A stretch of 64,000 bases of DNA, taken from Pedobacter steynii. Its GTDB lineage: Bacteria > Bacteroidota > Bacteroidia > Sphingobacteriales > Sphingobacteriaceae. The stretch covers positions 930,001 to 994,000 of the forward strand of contig NZ_FNGY01000002.1 in the NCBI RefSeq assembly GCF_900103665.1, read 5' to 3'. The position numbers were made by a program, and so were the translations under genes. Of the stretch, positions 44,098 to 52,781 are shown piece after piece. Each line of letters starts with the position of its first letter. Position 1 is the first letter of the stretch. The notes under the pieces are model-generated. The model saw only the letters and a program-made list of their open reading frames with translations. It was not told the DNA's origin and ran no database searches.

Positions 44098-44136
44098 TAT
44101 ATTTACCTGAATATTTTTTATATTTAGGTAAATATA
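44098..44136 (+). promoter_or_regulatory. Inverted repeat upstream of the small secreted protein gene
   Basis: TATATTTACCT (44098-44108) and AGGTAAATATA (44126-44136) form a perfect 11-bp inverted repeat with a 17-base spacer, about 20 bases before the ATG at 44157. It may be an operator or a leader hairpin. Confidence 0.4.
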
Positions 44137-44156
44137 AACCCTATAATCTATCCGTT

Positions 44157-44531
44157 ATGAAAAAAGTAAGTTTCGTTTTCTCTTTTGTTTTACTATTATT
44201 TTTTGCCCATGAGGTACAGGCCCAGAAAAATGAAACTTACTTTGTTGGTAAGTGGGACCTTCTCATCAAAGGCTTGCCGGAGGGAGATAAGGAAGCACTG
44301 TTGACGTTTGAATTGAAAGATGGAAAACTCAGCGGCAGCATTACCGATAAAACCGATCAGAAAGACATGCCTTTTACTGAGGTTTCGTTAAAAGATTCTG
44401 TGGTTACGGTGAAATTTGACCATAGTAGTGGTCAAGTGGATATGAACCTCCTGAAAAAGGATGCGGACAACCTGACCGGGCAAATCAACAGTCAGTTTAA
44501 TTTGACTGGCATAAGAAGAAAAGAAAACTAG
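44157..44531 (+). CDS. Small secreted lipocalin-like protein of unknown function
   Basis: A 124-residue protein with signal peptide to about residue 22 (FFAHEVQAQ) and a mature part made of short beta-strands: YFVGKWDLLIKGLPEG, ALLTFELKDGKLSGSITD, FTEVSLKDSVVTVKFD. The repeating strand pattern and GKW start resemble lipocalin-like or calycin-type folds often seen in Bacteroidota envelope proteins; the precise family is not certain. It lies 94 bases after susD behind its own inverted repeat and ahead of a strong terminator, so it may be expressed separately. Confidence 0.65.
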   Translation: MKKVSFVFSFVLLLFFAHEVQAQKNETYFVGKWDLLIKGLPEGDKEALLTFELKDGKLSGSITDKTDQKDMPFTEVSLKDSVVTVKFDHSSGQVDMNLLKKDADNLTGQINSQFNLTGIRRKEN

Positions 44532-44553
44532 CAAAAAAAACGTCCTTGATTGA

Positions 44554-44597
44554 AATGCCCTCAATAAGTAGCTAACTTATTGAGGGCATTTTCTTTT
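44554..44597. terminator. Strong terminator between convergent genes
   Basis: A perfect 16-bp stem (44554-44569 with 44575-44590) and a five-base loop, followed by TTCTTTTT. It stands between the small secreted protein and the convergent TonB receptor and can serve both. Confidence 0.85.
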
Positions 44598-44606
44598 TAA
44601 TACCGA

Positions 44607-46784
44607 TTACAACCGGCCACGTTCTTCCGCATTACCGGTAGTTTTATCTCCCGATTTAGCACTGCTGTTTCCAAAACGATAACTGATGCTCAGGAGTGCA
44701 AAGCGTTGCAGTTGAAAATTGGTAAACTGCTGTTTAATGTTGTTCACCGTTGTGGTAATCGCGGGCGCACTGCTTAAAAACACATCATTTATCGTTAATG
44801 CAAGGTCCACCTTCTTTTTAAAAGCAGAGGCTTTGACACCCAGATCAAGTTTGTAATAGCTGTCTGTTCTGCTGATGTGATCTACTTCCGGGAACTGATA
44901 CCAAAAGTTAATTGCAGCAGCAAATGTTTTTTGCTCATTCAGGTAAATGTTGTTGTTGCTGGCAAGGTATAATCCAAAACCTTTCACATCTTTAATATTG
45001 GCCATTTTAGATTTTGCATGTGTATAAGAAAGGGTCACCTGGTTGTTGTTATCCAGCCATGAGGTCAATGGAATAGACAGGTTTTCCGAAATTCCATAAC
45101 GATAGGTTTTGATGAAGTTTAAAGGAGTGGTATAAACAATATTCGTACCTGCATCAGCCAGGATTACATTACTGAAGCCATTGTCTGTCATGTTAAAAAA
45201 TAAGGAGGAGCTGAGTATGTTTTTATAGCTGTGTGATACCTCAAAATTACTGTTGTATTCCGGTTGCAGATAGGGGTTACCCTGTCCGTAGCTATAGGCA
45301 GTATATAATGATTTATAAGGATTCAGGTTCCAGAAAGTAGGGCGATTGATGCGTCTTCCGAAATTAAAGGCCAGGTTATGGTCTATGTTTGGCTGGTAAT
45401 TGACCGATAAGGAAGGAAAGAATTTAAAATAATTATTGTCGGTGTTCTGTTTAAGGATCGGAGAGTAGCCCTTTGTTTGAGTCAGCTCTGTACGAAGACC
45501 GATCTTATACTTCCATTCATTGCGGTCTATATTCATGCTTGCATAGAGCGACTGCGTATTTTCAGTATAATCAAATTCACTGCTCAGGCCCGGATTAAAT
45601 ACCAGTTCATTCTGCGGGCTTTTGTTATAATAAAAGGCATTGCTGTAATTGTCAATGAAACTCAGTTTTCCTCCAAAAGCAAACTGGGCAAAACGGGTGG
45701 GCAAGATCGCATCTGCTTTAAAAGTATAGATATTGATATTTTGTTTATTGGTGTCATAGAACCTGGTATTTCCGGCTGGATTGGCACTGCCGTCTGGTTG
45801 ATAACTCTTACTGTCAAAGTCTGAAACATCGGTACGGTAATGGTTAAAATAATCGGCGTTCAATAAGAGTTTTCTGCCGCTGGTATCGAAATTGATCACA
45901 CTGTGCAGGTTGATGGAATTGATCCTGGAGATGGGATAATAGCTTGCCAGTGTTCTAATGCTGGAGTCCGGCGTACTGCTACCTGGGGTTGTAAACGTAT
46001 TGTATACATGGTCGAAACCCTCGTAAGTGTTCTTTCCGCCCATGTAGTTAAAACCTATTGATGCTTTGGAGCTGAGTTTATAGTCCAGGCCTGCCTCATA
46101 ACTTAGATTTCTGTATTTATAGTCGCCGGTATCAGATTGCATCCAGGCTTGTTTAGGATAACTCAATTCTGTTCGGAAGCCTTCCAGCAGGTGCGACCGG
46201 TCGAAATTAATCCCTGCACGGGCAGATAACTTGTTGGAATTATAGCTGATGTCTCCTGCGATATTCCCGGCCTGATAACCGCGGGTGTTGTATACTTTTG
46301 CCGGGTTATGCAGCCATTTTTTTCCGCTGGTCTGAATATTTACCTGATAGCCTTGCTGATTGCTTTTTTTCGTGATGATATTGATCAGTCCGGCATTTCC
46401 CTCAGCATCGTAGTTTGCACCTGGATTTTTAATCAGCTCTATTCTGGAAATTTGTCCGGCGGGAATGGTTTTTAGATAACGGGTCAGTTCAATACCGGAG
46501 AGCTGTACGATCTGATCGTTGATCATTACCCTTACACTGCCTTTTCCGGCAATGCCCACAGTTCCATCACCGATTTTTATTCCGGGAATTTTACTGAGTG
46601 CATTTAAGGCGTCGGTTCCGACAGCGGTAATACTGGTCGCTACGTTGTAAACCAGTTTGTCGGAGTTGTTTTTAACAGTTGATTTAACTGCGATGATTTG
46701 AATTTCTTTTAAGTTCGTGTCAATTTGGGCATGAAGATGGACATGGAGCATCATCAGTGCCAGCAAAGCAAATAATGGTTTCAA
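44607..46784 (-). CDS. TonB-dependent receptor, OMP beta-barrel family (no carboxypeptidase-like domain)
   Basis: A 725-residue outer-membrane receptor. A signal peptide (about 1-19, HVHLHAQ) leads straight into a plug domain (LNALSKIPGIKIGDGTVGIAGKG, in part; LIKNPGANYDAEGNAGLINIITKK, in part) without the N-terminal sandwich domain usual in this group. The barrel occupies about 150-720 (INRPTFWNLNPYKS, YLQPEYNSNFEVSHSY). The PGANYDAEGNAG stretch is typical of OMP_b-brl_3 receptors. A missing first domain could reflect natural variation. The substrate is unknown and it is monocistronic. Confidence 0.88.
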   Translation of the reverse strand: MKPLFALLALMMLHVHLHAQIDTNLKEIQIIAVKSTVKNNSDKLVYNVATSITAVGTDALNALSKIPGIKIGDGTVGIAGKGSVRVMINDQIVQLSGIELTRYLKTIPAGQISRIELIKNPGANYDAEGNAGLINIITKKSNQQGYQVNIQTSGKKWLHNPAKVYNTRGYQAGNIAGDISYNSNKLSARAGINFDRSHLLEGFRTELSYPKQAWMQSDTGDYKYRNLSYEAGLDYKLSSKASIGFNYMGGKNTYEGFDHVYNTFTTPGSSTPDSSIRTLASYYPISRINSINLHSVINFDTSGRKLLLNADYFNHYRTDVSDFDSKSYQPDGSANPAGNTRFYDTNKQNINIYTFKADAILPTRFAQFAFGGKLSFIDNYSNAFYYNKSPQNELVFNPGLSSEFDYTENTQSLYASMNIDRNEWKYKIGLRTELTQTKGYSPILKQNTDNNYFKFFPSLSVNYQPNIDHNLAFNFGRRINRPTFWNLNPYKSLYTAYSYGQGNPYLQPEYNSNFEVSHSYKNILSSSLFFNMTDNGFSNVILADAGTNIVYTTPLNFIKTYRYGISENLSIPLTSWLDNNNQVTLSYTHAKSKMANIKDVKGFGLYLASNNNIYLNEQKTFAAAINFWYQFPEVDHISRTDSYYKLDLGVKASAFKKKVDLALTINDVFLSSAPAITTTVNNIKQQFTNFQLQRFALLSISYRFGNSSAKSGDKTTGNAEERGRL

Positions 46785-46919
46785 GGTTTATTATGGTTTT
46801 AGGTTTCAAAAAATGGCTTGGTGTGTAGGCGCAATTTACCATAATTATCATTGCAGTTTCTTTAAAAAAGAGGTGATTATTGTCTAAAACGAAAATTAAC
46901 CGAAAAATTGTGTAATATT

Positions 46920-47540
46920 TTAGGGATAAAAGGTTACACAGCCAACAGAGACATCATACATTGCAGGGACAATTTTTATTTCCCCGGAATCTGCAAGTTG
47001 CCTGATGGTACTGCTCTGTTCCAATATCTGCTGCACAGAACGATATACATTGAGCCGTGCTACTTTATTGACAAAATCTTCATTTTCTCCGGTTCGGTCG
47101 TCATTTTCGCTAAGTTCCTGAGAGATGCTGATTTTCACTTCTCTCAGTAAACCTGAAAGATTTTCTATCATCACATGGTTGCAGGCGCCTTTTACAGCGC
47201 CGCAACTGGTATGCCCCATCACGACGATCAGTTTGGCACCTGCAACGGTGATGGTATATTCCAATGAACCCAGGACATGTTGGGAAACGACATTCCCTGC
47301 CACACGGATATTGAAAATATCGCCTATACTTTGGTCGAAGATCAGTTCGGCCGGAACCCTGGAATCCATACAGCTTAATATCGCCGCAAATGGTTTGGGA
47401 TCATCTTTTGTTTCCTGTACTTTCTGCATGAGGTTGCAGCGGTTGGTATGCCCTTTTTGGAATCGTTCATGTCCGTCCTGGAGTAATTGCAGGGCCAGGT
47501 CAGCTTTCATTTCCAAAGGATGATGTAGTTTGGTTTCCAT
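46920..47540 (-). CDS. Beta-class carbonic anhydrase
   Basis: Interconverts CO2 and bicarbonate. The 206-residue protein has the zinc ligands C57, H110 and C113 with the dyad D59-R61 (ILSCMDSRVPAE and VMGHTSCGAVKGA), characteristic of beta-carbonic anhydrases. IRVAGNVVSQHVLGSLEY is the conserved dimer segment. It starts five bases after the SPFH gene stop, so both are probably one transcript. No sulfate transporter-type partner is adjacent. Confidence 0.95.
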   Translation of the reverse strand: METKLHHPLEMKADLALQLLQDGHERFQKGHTNRCNLMQKVQETKDDPKPFAAILSCMDSRVPAELIFDQSIGDIFNIRVAGNVVSQHVLGSLEYTITVAGAKLIVVMGHTSCGAVKGACNHVMIENLSGLLREVKISISQELSENDDRTGENEDFVNKVARLNVYRSVQQILEQSSTIRQLADSGEIKIVPAMYDVSVGCVTFYP

Positions 47541-47545
47541 AAAAT

Positions 47546-49459
47546 TTACTTTTCACCGGTTTTTCCTTTTTCCTGTTGCATCATTTGCATGAGTTGCATG
47601 CCCATCAGGCCGCTGAGGCTTCCATCACTGCCATTGCCACCACTTACGATGAGATCTGGTATGATTTTAATCCTTCCTTTGCCAATTTCCTCAGTTATTT
47701 TAAACCTGGTGAAGTTGTCGCCACCCATGGCTTTTACCTGCAGGTCATAAGCATCGGCGGTAGATTTACCGATGGCCATAATCTTCTCTGCTTCGGCCAG
47801 ACCTGTTTTCGCGATTTTCTCCGCATCGGCACTGGCATTGAGCCTGGTCGCTTCTGCCTGAGCACCTGCACGGGCTTTCGTGGCTTCAGCTTCTGCACCT
47901 GCACGCATTTTGGTAGCAGTAGCCTCCGCATCGACCTGTAGTTTTAAGCTATTGGCATCACCTTCGGCTTTTTTTACAGTGGCATCGGCCGTACGCTGGG
48001 CAATTTCTACGTTTTGTTGTGCTTTGACAATTTCCTTTTGCATATCGGCAATAGCGGTTTCTTTTTCCATGCCCTGACGTTGTTCCTGCGCCATTCTTTG
48101 AATCTGATAGGTCTTTTGTTCCTCTTCGGCAATCTTACGGTCAGTCAGGGTTTTCATTAAAGATTCAGGAGGAAGAATGTCTCCGATCAGGGTATCTACC
48201 GCGTTGACATTGTAATCGTCTAACACCGCTTTAATGTGCTCTTTTGCCGATTGCTGTCTTTCTTTACGGCTGATCAGGAAGCTGATCACATCGCTGTCCT
48301 GGGCCGAGTTTCGGAAATAGTTACCGATGGTCGGTTCCAGAACCTGACTTACCAGGTTGCTCATGCTGCCGAAACGGGCGATTACCTTGGGCGCTTCAGT
48401 GGCGGGAATATGGATGATCTGGGAAACGTCCAGGTTAAAAGGGAAACCATCTCTGGAACGGACCGTAATGGTGCTCAGGTTTTTGTCTAACTGGTGAGAC
48501 TCGTTTCTGGCATTCGCCCAGTTGAGTACAAGGTTGGTGGTCGGCACGAGCTCTACCTTCATAATGTATTTATTGAAGGGATATTTGCCGGGGCCATAAG
48601 CTTCCATCCAAACCCCACGCTGACCTTTACTCACAATATTACCATGTTTAAAGCTTTCCCCGCTAAGGTCTTTACCATCTTCTCCGATATAACTGATGAC
48701 GACCCCTACGAAACCTATGGGCACATCGGTCATGGGTATTTCTTCGATCTGTATGGCCCATGGATTGATGTTGTAGCTCCCTGCTAAAACGATGCTGGGC
48801 TGCAAACCACGGTTCCCATTGTTCTTTAGAAAGACATCAATGTCCTGGAAATTATTATGACCTGCAATTTGCTTGCCTGCAATTTGTCCGCCTTCAATCG
48901 GAATCCCGTCGAGTGTAGTCACAATACCCACCATGTTTTCTTTGATGCTGACCATGTCGGCAATCGTTACGGTAAAGGCAAACAGATTGATACGGTATGT
49001 CCCTGCGGTGATGTAAGAAGTCTGACGCCCTTTCTGTCCGTTGTTATTCAGGAATTTTTCCGTGTCCTGAAAGTTATCTGATTCTACTCTGCGGGCAAGA
49101 ATGGCGCCTGTCGGTATCTCTGCGCCGTCATTGGCGAGGATCAAACCTATCTTCCCTTCAGGAATAATGGTGAAACCTTGCATGCCCACGGAGTATTGCC
49201 AGGGCCACATGCCCCAGTAGAGCCCGGGGGCAAGTGCTTTTGCCTGAAAGCCGGCCTCTCCTCTGGTGGCGATAATACGGCCATCGGGGAGTGCTTTTTC
49301 TCTGCCGAAAAGCACGAATTTTTTGGTGACCAGTCCGACTTTGTTTTCAGGAACGATGACCATTCCCAGGAAAACACGTAAGATGAATTTGTAGAATAAA
49401 AGTGTGAACAGGGTAGCGGATATCCACCAGTAGTTCAGAAAGATTTGATAATAGTCCAT
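47546..49459 (-). CDS. SPFH-domain (flotillin/band 7-like) membrane protein
   Basis: A 637-residue protein anchored by an N-terminal hydrophobic segment (about 11-36, YWWISATLFTLLFYKFILRV). Several tandem beta-rich repeats (about 35-300, each starting like KIGLILANDGAEIPTG or MVGIVTTLDGIPIEGG) precede an SPFH domain (about 320-460). The C-terminal part is a long Ala/Glu-rich coiled coil (VDAEATATKMRAGAEAEATK and following). Flotillin relatives organise membrane microdomains. The long repeat-bearing N-terminus is characteristic of a large-type subfamily. Its gene is followed by carbonic anhydrase at five bases. Confidence 0.88.
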   Translation of the reverse strand: MDYYQIFLNYWWISATLFTLLFYKFILRVFLGMVIVPENKVGLVTKKFVLFGREKALPDGRIIATRGEAGFQAKALAPGLYWGMWPWQYSVGMQGFTIIPEGKIGLILANDGAEIPTGAILARRVESDNFQDTEKFLNNNGQKGRQTSYITAGTYRINLFAFTVTIADMVSIKENMVGIVTTLDGIPIEGGQIAGKQIAGHNNFQDIDVFLKNNGNRGLQPSIVLAGSYNINPWAIQIEEIPMTDVPIGFVGVVISYIGEDGKDLSGESFKHGNIVSKGQRGVWMEAYGPGKYPFNKYIMKVELVPTTNLVLNWANARNESHQLDKNLSTITVRSRDGFPFNLDVSQIIHIPATEAPKVIARFGSMSNLVSQVLEPTIGNYFRNSAQDSDVISFLISRKERQQSAKEHIKAVLDDYNVNAVDTLIGDILPPESLMKTLTDRKIAEEEQKTYQIQRMAQEQRQGMEKETAIADMQKEIVKAQQNVEIAQRTADATVKKAEGDANSLKLQVDAEATATKMRAGAEAEATKARAGAQAEATRLNASADAEKIAKTGLAEAEKIMAIGKSTADAYDLQVKAMGGDNFTRFKITEEIGKGRIKIIPDLIVSGGNGSDGSLSGLMGMQLMQMMQQEKGKTGEK

Positions 49460-49604
49460 GATTGTTGGTTTTAGGTTGTTTGTTATTTAATTTATGTCTG
49501 TATTAATTCTTTCTATTTTTCTCTAATCAAACTTGATGAAATAAGAAAATATAAAAGTCTTATTGCAGTATTATATGGTGTTCTTTTTATCTTATATTAG
49601 TCTT

Positions 49605-50507
49605 ATGAATAGAGAAGACCTGCTACACCTCGAAAAGCTGATGAACTTTCTGGCCAGTAATTTTCTAAAGAAAAAGAGCTGGAAAGATGTTTCTAAATCT
49701 GAATGGACTTATATCGTTGACGAATTAAACGGACTGTTGCAGGAGCGCAACAGAAAGCAGAAAATAAACAAGGAAAGCGACTTGTTTGGGGCAAATTATC
49801 TATATGAGCATTTGGTGATCAATAAGCTAAAAGCCTATGAAAAAAAGAAGGACCTGACCGGATCCAGCAAGCCGAGTCTGAGCAAGCTGAGTCGCATTGT
49901 ACAGGTGCTTGGCTACGACAACTACATCGATTTTATCAATTCACACCACTCCGCTTTTAGTTTTAATGATTTAAAAATTGACATCCCTAAAGCAACAGTG
50001 AACCATAAATTGCTGGACGAGCTGGTGGGCCTTTGGTATTCCTTTAACCGGAACCTGCCAGACAATCCGGAGAAAATTAATGAGGAAAGAATCTGGCGTT
50101 CTTCCGTTGAGATTTATAAATCTGAATCTACGGGCGAGTATTTTATTGAGCGGAGTGGGGGGGACAACCATAAATATTATGGTAAAATAACTTCCTATGC
50201 TGATTATATTTTCATCATCATGAACAGCAATACCTTTATCCGTCAGCGGCACTTTATTTCGCGTCTGAAAGATATCGGAGAAAAATTAAAACAACCAAAT
50301 TACAGGATTGAGGAGGTGCATTTCATCAGTACCTGCATTAGTTTTAACCAGGAGCCAATTGCCTTGTTTGAAATTTTTCAAAAGGTAAATACCACAAAAG
50401 ACTATGTGGCAGATTCGGTGAGTTTTCCAATAGAAAGTAATGAGCTTCCGGCATCGGTGGTTGCCTATTTGAGGGATACTGAAGGAAACAGGATCAATTA
50501 CAGGTAA
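49605..50507 (+). CDS. Uncharacterised 300-residue protein
   Basis: I do not recognise the family. The ATG at 49605 (MNREDLLHLEKLMNFLASNF) is preferred over a TTG 42 bases upstream. Residues about 1-110 are helical and include LSKLSRIVQVLGYDNYIDFI, similar to the short helical recognition segment found in several Bacteroidota regulatory and effector proteins. Residues about 140-295 are mixed alpha/beta (LVGLWYSFNRN, EIYKSESTGEYFIE, ADYIFIIMNSNTFI) and might bind a ligand. No transmembrane segment or signal peptide is seen. It is divergent from the SPFH gene. Confidence 0.6.
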   Translation: MNREDLLHLEKLMNFLASNFLKKKSWKDVSKSEWTYIVDELNGLLQERNRKQKINKESDLFGANYLYEHLVINKLKAYEKKKDLTGSSKPSLSKLSRIVQVLGYDNYIDFINSHHSAFSFNDLKIDIPKATVNHKLLDELVGLWYSFNRNLPDNPEKINEERIWRSSVEIYKSESTGEYFIERSGGDNHKYYGKITSYADYIFIIMNSNTFIRQRHFISRLKDIGEKLKQPNYRIEEVHFISTCISFNQEPIALFEIFQKVNTTKDYVADSVSFPIESNELPASVVAYLRDTEGNRINYR

Positions 50508-50515
50508 CAACAAAA

Positions 50516-50545
50516 AAGGAGGGCCATATTATTGGACACCTCCTT
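50516..50545 (+). terminator. Weak hairpin after the 300-residue protein gene
   Basis: AAGGAGG pairs with CCTCCTT across a 16-base loop, about ten bases after the stop. No strong T-tract follows, so termination is uncertain. Confidence 0.3.
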
Positions 50546-50590
50546 ACTACCTATTTACTATTAACTAAGCCCGACAAGCCGGCAAATGGC

Positions 50591-52297
50591 TTAATCGGAT
50601 TTCTTTTGATTAAAAACATCAACGCCGCTCTGTAAGTATGCTGCGTATTGTTTTGCATCAAAGATGGCTCCTCCGGGTGTGACCAGAGGATTCAGGTCAT
50701 GTCCTGCCAAAACATAAAAGGGCTGTGAATTTGATCCGTATCTGCTGGCCTGGAAATCTCCGTTCCACCTGCCAAGGTCGTCTGTGTTTGTCCTTAATAT
50801 TTCAGAATAATGTACCTTGTCTTTTGGCATTTTTATATTCCTTTCATCGACATACAGTTGAATAAGCACATATTTTTCTTTAATGATCCTGCCAACTTCC
50901 GGGTCTATCCAGACTTTATCTTCCATTTTGCGACAGTTTACACAGGCATGTCCGGTGAAATCTATGAGAATAGGCTTGTTGACCTTCTTTGCATATGCAA
51001 CGCCCTCTTCTAAATCAAAAAACGGGCTGAAGCCAACGGGTGCTTTTAAAATCTCACTATGTTTAACCTTAGCCGGGAAATCCGCCGCAACAGTATTACC
51101 CGATGATGCACTACCGTTCAATATGAAATCCTGGGTATTCATTGGCGGCGCTATTCCGCTCAAGATGTTTACAGGTGCTCCCCATAAGCCGGGAATAAGA
51201 TAAACAGCAAATGAAAGGGAAAAGATGGCAAAAAATAACCTTGGAACAGAAACATAACTGACATCACTATCATGAGAGAATTTGATTTTCCCCAAAATAT
51301 AGATGCCCATCAGCACAAAGATGACGATCCATAAGACCAGGAAAATCTCCCGGTCAAACCATTCCCAATGCCATACCAGATCTGCAGCCGAAAGAAACTT
51401 TAACGCCAATGCCAGCTCCAGGAAACCCAGACATACTTTTACCGTATTTAACCAGCCACCTGATTTAGGCATGCTGTTCAGAAATCCCGGAAAGATTGCC
51501 GATAGGGTAAAAGGAAGGGCAAGTGCCAATGCAAAGCCAAACATTCCGATTGCAGGGGCTAACAATTCTCCTTTTGAACTTGCCTGAACCAATAAGGTCC
51601 CTATAATCGGCCCGGTGCAGGAAAAGGAAACGAGTGCCAGAGAGGCAGCCATAAAGAAAATGCCGCCAAGGCCTTTGCTGTCGTCTGCTTTCTGATCTAT
51701 TTTATTTACCAGTGAACTCGGCAGGGTAATCTCAAATGCACCGAAAAAGGAAACGGCAAAGGTGAGCAGGAGCAGGAAGAATATAAAGTTAAACCATCCG
51801 CTGCTGCTGAGCTCATTCAGTTTCGCAGAACCAAAGAATATGGTGATCAACAAACCAAATGCAACATAGATCACGATGATAGACAGGCCGTAGATTAAAG
51901 CCTGGCCAATTCCCTTTTGCCGGCTTCCCGCACGTTTAGTAAAGTAACTTACCGTTAACGGAACCATCGGGAATATGCAGGGCATCAGAAAGGCAAGAAA
52001 ACCGCCAACCAAGCCCGCAACAAAAGTTTCCCATAATGTTTTTTCTTTTTCTGAGCTCGCAGTTTTAAGGTTTGCATCGTTTTTTACGTCATGGGCTGCA
52101 GTATCTGAAGCCTTAACGATCGCTGAAGCCTTTTCTTTACTGATCACCGGAGCTGTATCCGGACTGATCTCTGTAAATTCCAGGTCGCTTAAAGCGCTGT
52201 CAGCCCCCCTAGCCTGAGCATGGTTAAAGCTGCTGATGCTTAGTAGAAATACAACAACAAGTGTTTTAATAGCAGTGCTATATTTTATTAAATCCAT
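50591..52297 (-). CDS. Thiol:disulfide interchange protein DsbD (transmembrane and C-terminal thioredoxin parts)
   Basis: Transfers electrons from cytoplasmic thioredoxin to periplasmic substrates. The ATG at 52297 gives 568 residues with a signal-like N-terminus; an upstream ATG (52348) would overlap the preceding gene. Eight membrane helices (about 90-400, PCIFPMVPLTVSYF and SCTGPIIGTLL hold the redox cysteines) are followed by a thioredoxin-like C-terminal domain with CVNC (DFTGHACVNCRKMED). The usual N-terminal DsbD domain is missing and is encoded separately five bases upstream. Confidence 0.9.
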   Translation of the reverse strand: MDLIKYSTAIKTLVVVFLLSISSFNHAQARGADSALSDLEFTEISPDTAPVISKEKASAIVKASDTAAHDVKNDANLKTASSEKEKTLWETFVAGLVGGFLAFLMPCIFPMVPLTVSYFTKRAGSRQKGIGQALIYGLSIIVIYVAFGLLITIFFGSAKLNELSSSGWFNFIFFLLLLTFAVSFFGAFEITLPSSLVNKIDQKADDSKGLGGIFFMAASLALVSFSCTGPIIGTLLVQASSKGELLAPAIGMFGFALALALPFTLSAIFPGFLNSMPKSGGWLNTVKVCLGFLELALALKFLSAADLVWHWEWFDREIFLVLWIVIFVLMGIYILGKIKFSHDSDVSYVSVPRLFFAIFSLSFAVYLIPGLWGAPVNILSGIAPPMNTQDFILNGSASSGNTVAADFPAKVKHSEILKAPVGFSPFFDLEEGVAYAKKVNKPILIDFTGHACVNCRKMEDKVWIDPEVGRIIKEKYVLIQLYVDERNIKMPKDKVHYSEILRTNTDDLGRWNGDFQASRYGSNSQPFYVLAGHDLNPLVTPGGAIFDAKQYAAYLQSGVDVFNQKKSD

Positions 52298-52302
52298 CGC
52301 TA

Positions 52303-52755
52303 TTATTTTACAGGAATAGAAAATTCTACAGTTTCCGGCGGAAGACACTGCTGGTCATCACAAACCATAAATTCAACGCTTCCCTTTACTACAGGATTTG
52401 CTCCGCTTCCGGTTAATTTAACCTGTTGTTGGAAAATCACTGATTTTTCGAAATAACTCACATTCATATTGAAGGACTTTTCAAATTTTACAGTGGCTTT
52501 AGGCTCAGTAGTCTTTCCGGTAATCTTGTAGTTTTTTGCCGGACTAAAGCTGAATGTTGTTTTTATAGGTCCGCCATCAGCCATGTTCTGGGAGTAAAGG
52601 TGCCATCCATCCTCAACAGTGGCCTTAAGGTATAATACAGCAGTTGTTTTAGAGGTTTTCTTTGCTGCATAACTCCATTTTACCGGTTTCAGGATTTGGC
52701 TGCTCACCGAAAAGCTAAAAAGCAGTCCGAGGCTGAATAGAAAAAAGTGTTTCAT
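52303..52755 (-). CDS. Secreted DsbD N-terminal-domain-like protein
   Basis: A 150-residue periplasmic protein with signal peptide MKHFFLFSLGLLFSFSVSSQ. The mature part is a beta-sandwich of the nDsbD type: WHLYSQNMADGGPIKTTFSF, and near the end FMVCDDQQCLPPETVEF, where the two cysteines match the nDsbD redox pair. It probably receives electrons from the membrane part of DsbD encoded next and passes them on. The genes lie five bases apart. DsbD is thus split across two proteins. Confidence 0.88.
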   Translation of the reverse strand: MKHFFLFSLGLLFSFSVSSQILKPVKWSYAAKKTSKTTAVLYLKATVEDGWHLYSQNMADGGPIKTTFSFSPAKNYKITGKTTEPKATVKFEKSFNMNVSYFEKSVIFQQQVKLTGSGANPVVKGSVEFMVCDDQQCLPPETVEFSIPVK

Positions 52756-52781
52756 TTGATGGTTGTATTTGGTTTAGGTTC

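Noticed and set aside
47700..48000. Repetitive Ala/Glu codons in the SPFH gene, which could look like a DNA repeat array
   Set aside because: They encode the coiled-coil of a flotillin-like protein and are not spacer-separated, so not a CRISPR or tandem-repeat locus.
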